DNA of 62,954 bases from Caballeronia arationis (GTDB lineage: Bacteria > Pseudomonadota > Gammaproteobacteria > Burkholderiales > Burkholderiaceae): the NCBI RefSeq assembly GCF_001544975.2, contig NZ_FCOG02000039.1:1-62954 (forward strand), written 5' to 3'. How positions within the stretch are numbered: position 1 is the first letter of the stretch; every line of letters begins with the position of its first letter. Shown piece after piece: positions 61,665 through 62,954 of the stretch. The notes below the pieces were generated by a model. That model worked only from the letters and a program-made list of their open reading frames with translations. It was not told where the DNA came from and did not search any database. Position numbers and translations under genes: made by a program.

Positions 61665-62192
61665 CTTGTTCGTGACCGTTTCGCTGCGCCCTTACGTAGC
61701 GCGACGGGCGCGGCGTGGGCCGACGAGTGCGCAGGGCACGACTGACGATGAAAACACCTGCCGTTGCGTGTTCTGAGATCGCCATTTTTTCCATACGCAA
61801 TCAAAGGGTACCGTTCGACACGTTGAGCGGCCTGAACGCATTCGTGGACGCAAACGCGCTCGGCGAGATCGGCCAAACCGAAGGAAACAATTCGTCCCCA
61901 GTCCAGCAGTTCCCCGCGCAGTACGCAATTTCTATTGGTGAACGTAGATGCGGTATCACGGCGCTGTTTTTGAAGATCTTATGGCGATCGAGATTCACCG
62001 TTGGGAGTTCGGCGAACCGGACAGGATGGCAACCTTCACCCTTTTGGTCGATCCCCGAGTCTTGGGTCACGCAGAGAGCGATGACCAGCTGAATGGCAGT
62101 CGAAACAAGCACAAGCACACCCTAGCATTGCCGTGCCGCTTCAAGGCCTGACGTGCCACCAACGAAATAAGATACACAAGGAGACAAACATC
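61665..62192. other. Gap between tcuB and tcuC, nothing recognised
   Basis: About 530 bases with only chance open frames on both strands. A promoter for tcuC is expected here. The gap is unusually long for a tcuBC operon, so an insertion or decay is possible. Confidence 0.4.
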
Positions 62193-62918
62193 GTGAACCC
62201 CTCAACCGCCGCCCTGGCCAACTCGGCCAATCCCCGCGCGTCAAAGATTGGTGCCGTTTTGCGCGTAACCAGTGGCAACTTTCTCGAGCAATTCGACTTC
62301 TTCCTGTTTGGCTTTTACGCGACCTACATTTCGAAAGTGTTTTTCCCGGCAAGCAGCGAGTTCGCATCGCTCATGTTGACGTTCGCAGTGTTCGGTGCCG
62401 GATTTTTGATGCGGCCATTAGGGGCGATCGTGCTTGGCGCATACATCGACGAGGTGGGCCGTCGAAAGGGTTTGATCGTTACGCTTTCGATCATGGCGAG
62501 CGGCACAATACTGATCGCATGCGTTCCAGGGTATGCGACGATCGGCATGCTCGCACCAGGACTCGTGCTGCTTGGACGGCTGCTTCAGGGATTCTCCGCG
62601 GGCGCCGAGCTCGGAGGCGTATCTGTGTATCTCGCAGAAATGGCGACACCGGGCCGCAAAGGCTTCTACACGAGTTGGCAATCGGCGAGCCAGCAGGTTG
62701 CTATTGTCGTTGCAGCGGCGCTCGGTTACGCGCTCAATAGCTGGATGACGGCGGATGAGATCGGCGCGTGGGGCTGGCGCATCCCCTTCGTTATCGGCTG
62801 TGCGATCATACCGTTCCTTTTCTTCCTGCGCCGCTCTTTGCAGGAAACCGACGAATTCAAGGCGCGGCGGCATCATCGGTTCTGTCGCGATAAGAAACGT
62901 GTGTTGAGCAAGGCCTGA
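62193..62918 (+). pseudogene. tcuC: Tricarballylate/citrate:proton symporter TcuC, 3'-truncated
   Basis: The N-terminal ~230 residues of an MFS citrate/tricarballylate symporter are intact: VTSGNFLEQFDFFLFGFYAT (first helix), MRPLGAIVLGAYIDEVGRRKG (motif A region), GAELGGVSVYLAEMATPGRKG and RRSLQETDEFKARRHH. Family members continue for ~430 residues, but here the match ends at about base 62878 and the frame stops at 62918. AAGGAGA precedes the GTG start. Only six of 12 helices remain, so the transporter should be dead unless the rest lies in another frame beyond the window. Confidence 0.75.
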
Positions 62919-62954
62919 CATGCTTAGGAATACTTATGCCACTAGCGAGTAGAA
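62878..62954. mobile_element. Possible IS6-family element end interrupting tcuC
   Basis: The sequence GGTTCTGTCGCGA starts exactly where similarity to TcuC ends. It resembles the terminal inverted repeats of IS6-family elements (GGxxCTGTxGCAAA type). The window ends 76 bases later, so neither the transposase nor the other end can be seen. Confidence 0.35.

Noticed and set aside
1..62954. Search for tRNA or rRNA genes, CRISPR arrays and FNR boxes (TTGAT-N4-ATCAA)
   Set aside because: Reading by eye found none. A dedicated scan could still find a short element.

Overview
The window looks like an accessory, metabolically rich stretch of a Burkholderiaceae replicon, most likely Paraburkholderia, Caballeronia or Burkholderia. 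That assignment is an inference from the high GC content, the protein families present (HPP/CBS proteins, DUF1840, DUF2934, a caa3-type oxidase, tcu and hmg genes) and their order. No rRNA, tRNA or CRISPR array was seen. Both window edges cut genes or gene remnants.

Layout. 1-508: the 3' end of an MFS transporter. 1172-3175 (minus): a divergent second RpoD-type sigma factor. 3.4-7.1 kb: sparse, with a few small hypothetical genes. 7.1-23.3 kb: a stress and redox island with a LysR regulator, a nitronate monooxygenase fused to a helical domain, a cyclopropane-fatty-acid synthase-like methyltransferase, a decayed peroxiredoxin, CBS-domain proteins, flavohaemoglobin, DUF1840, an HPP-CBS membrane protein, a MarR regulator with a ClC channel, two related universal stress proteins, small membrane proteins and CysM. 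23.4-38.1 kb (minus): a closely packed run of 12 genes. It encodes a pyruvate oxidase-like enzyme, an enolase-superfamily dehydratase, a GMC sugar dehydrogenase with its small subunit, an SDR, a GH15 glucoamylase, a caa3 oxidase (subunits II, I, III) and a three-haem cytochrome c. SCO1 and CtaG assembly factors lie divergently (38.7-40.2 kb). 41-48 kb: a PAS protein, DUF488, a cupin, an orphan SdhB, a haemerythrin-like protein, AhpD-like and HMA-like small proteins, a cbpM pseudogene, and a cytochrome b561-molybdopterin fusion. 48-49.7 kb: gene debris (NRAMP tail, LysR pieces, truncated M20 amidohydrolase). 50.6-57.8 kb: an aromatic module (LuxR regulator, MFS transporter, FAD hydroxylase, small DUF2783 protein, homogentisate dioxygenase, fumarylacetoacetase). 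58.0-62.9 kb: tcuRABC for tricarballylate, with tcuC broken near the window end.

The most notable hidden signal is a recurring 13-bp palindrome, consensus ATCAC-N3-GTGAT. There are nine good copies and two weak ones between 11.7 and 45.8 kb. In six of the nine good copies a TATAAT-like -10 box starts exactly one base after the palindrome. The copies lie in front of the small membrane protein genes, CBS protein, DUF1840, HPP-CBS, marR-clc, both usp genes, the pox/dehydrogenase/caa3 operon and even the decayed cbpM. One overlaps the promoter of the MarR gene at 17.8 kb, which makes that protein the obvious candidate regulator. I infer an undescribed regulon that links stress proteins, anion transport and an alternative respiratory chain. 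The gene set recalls the low-oxygen-activated loci of Burkholderia, but that comparison is from memory and was not tested.
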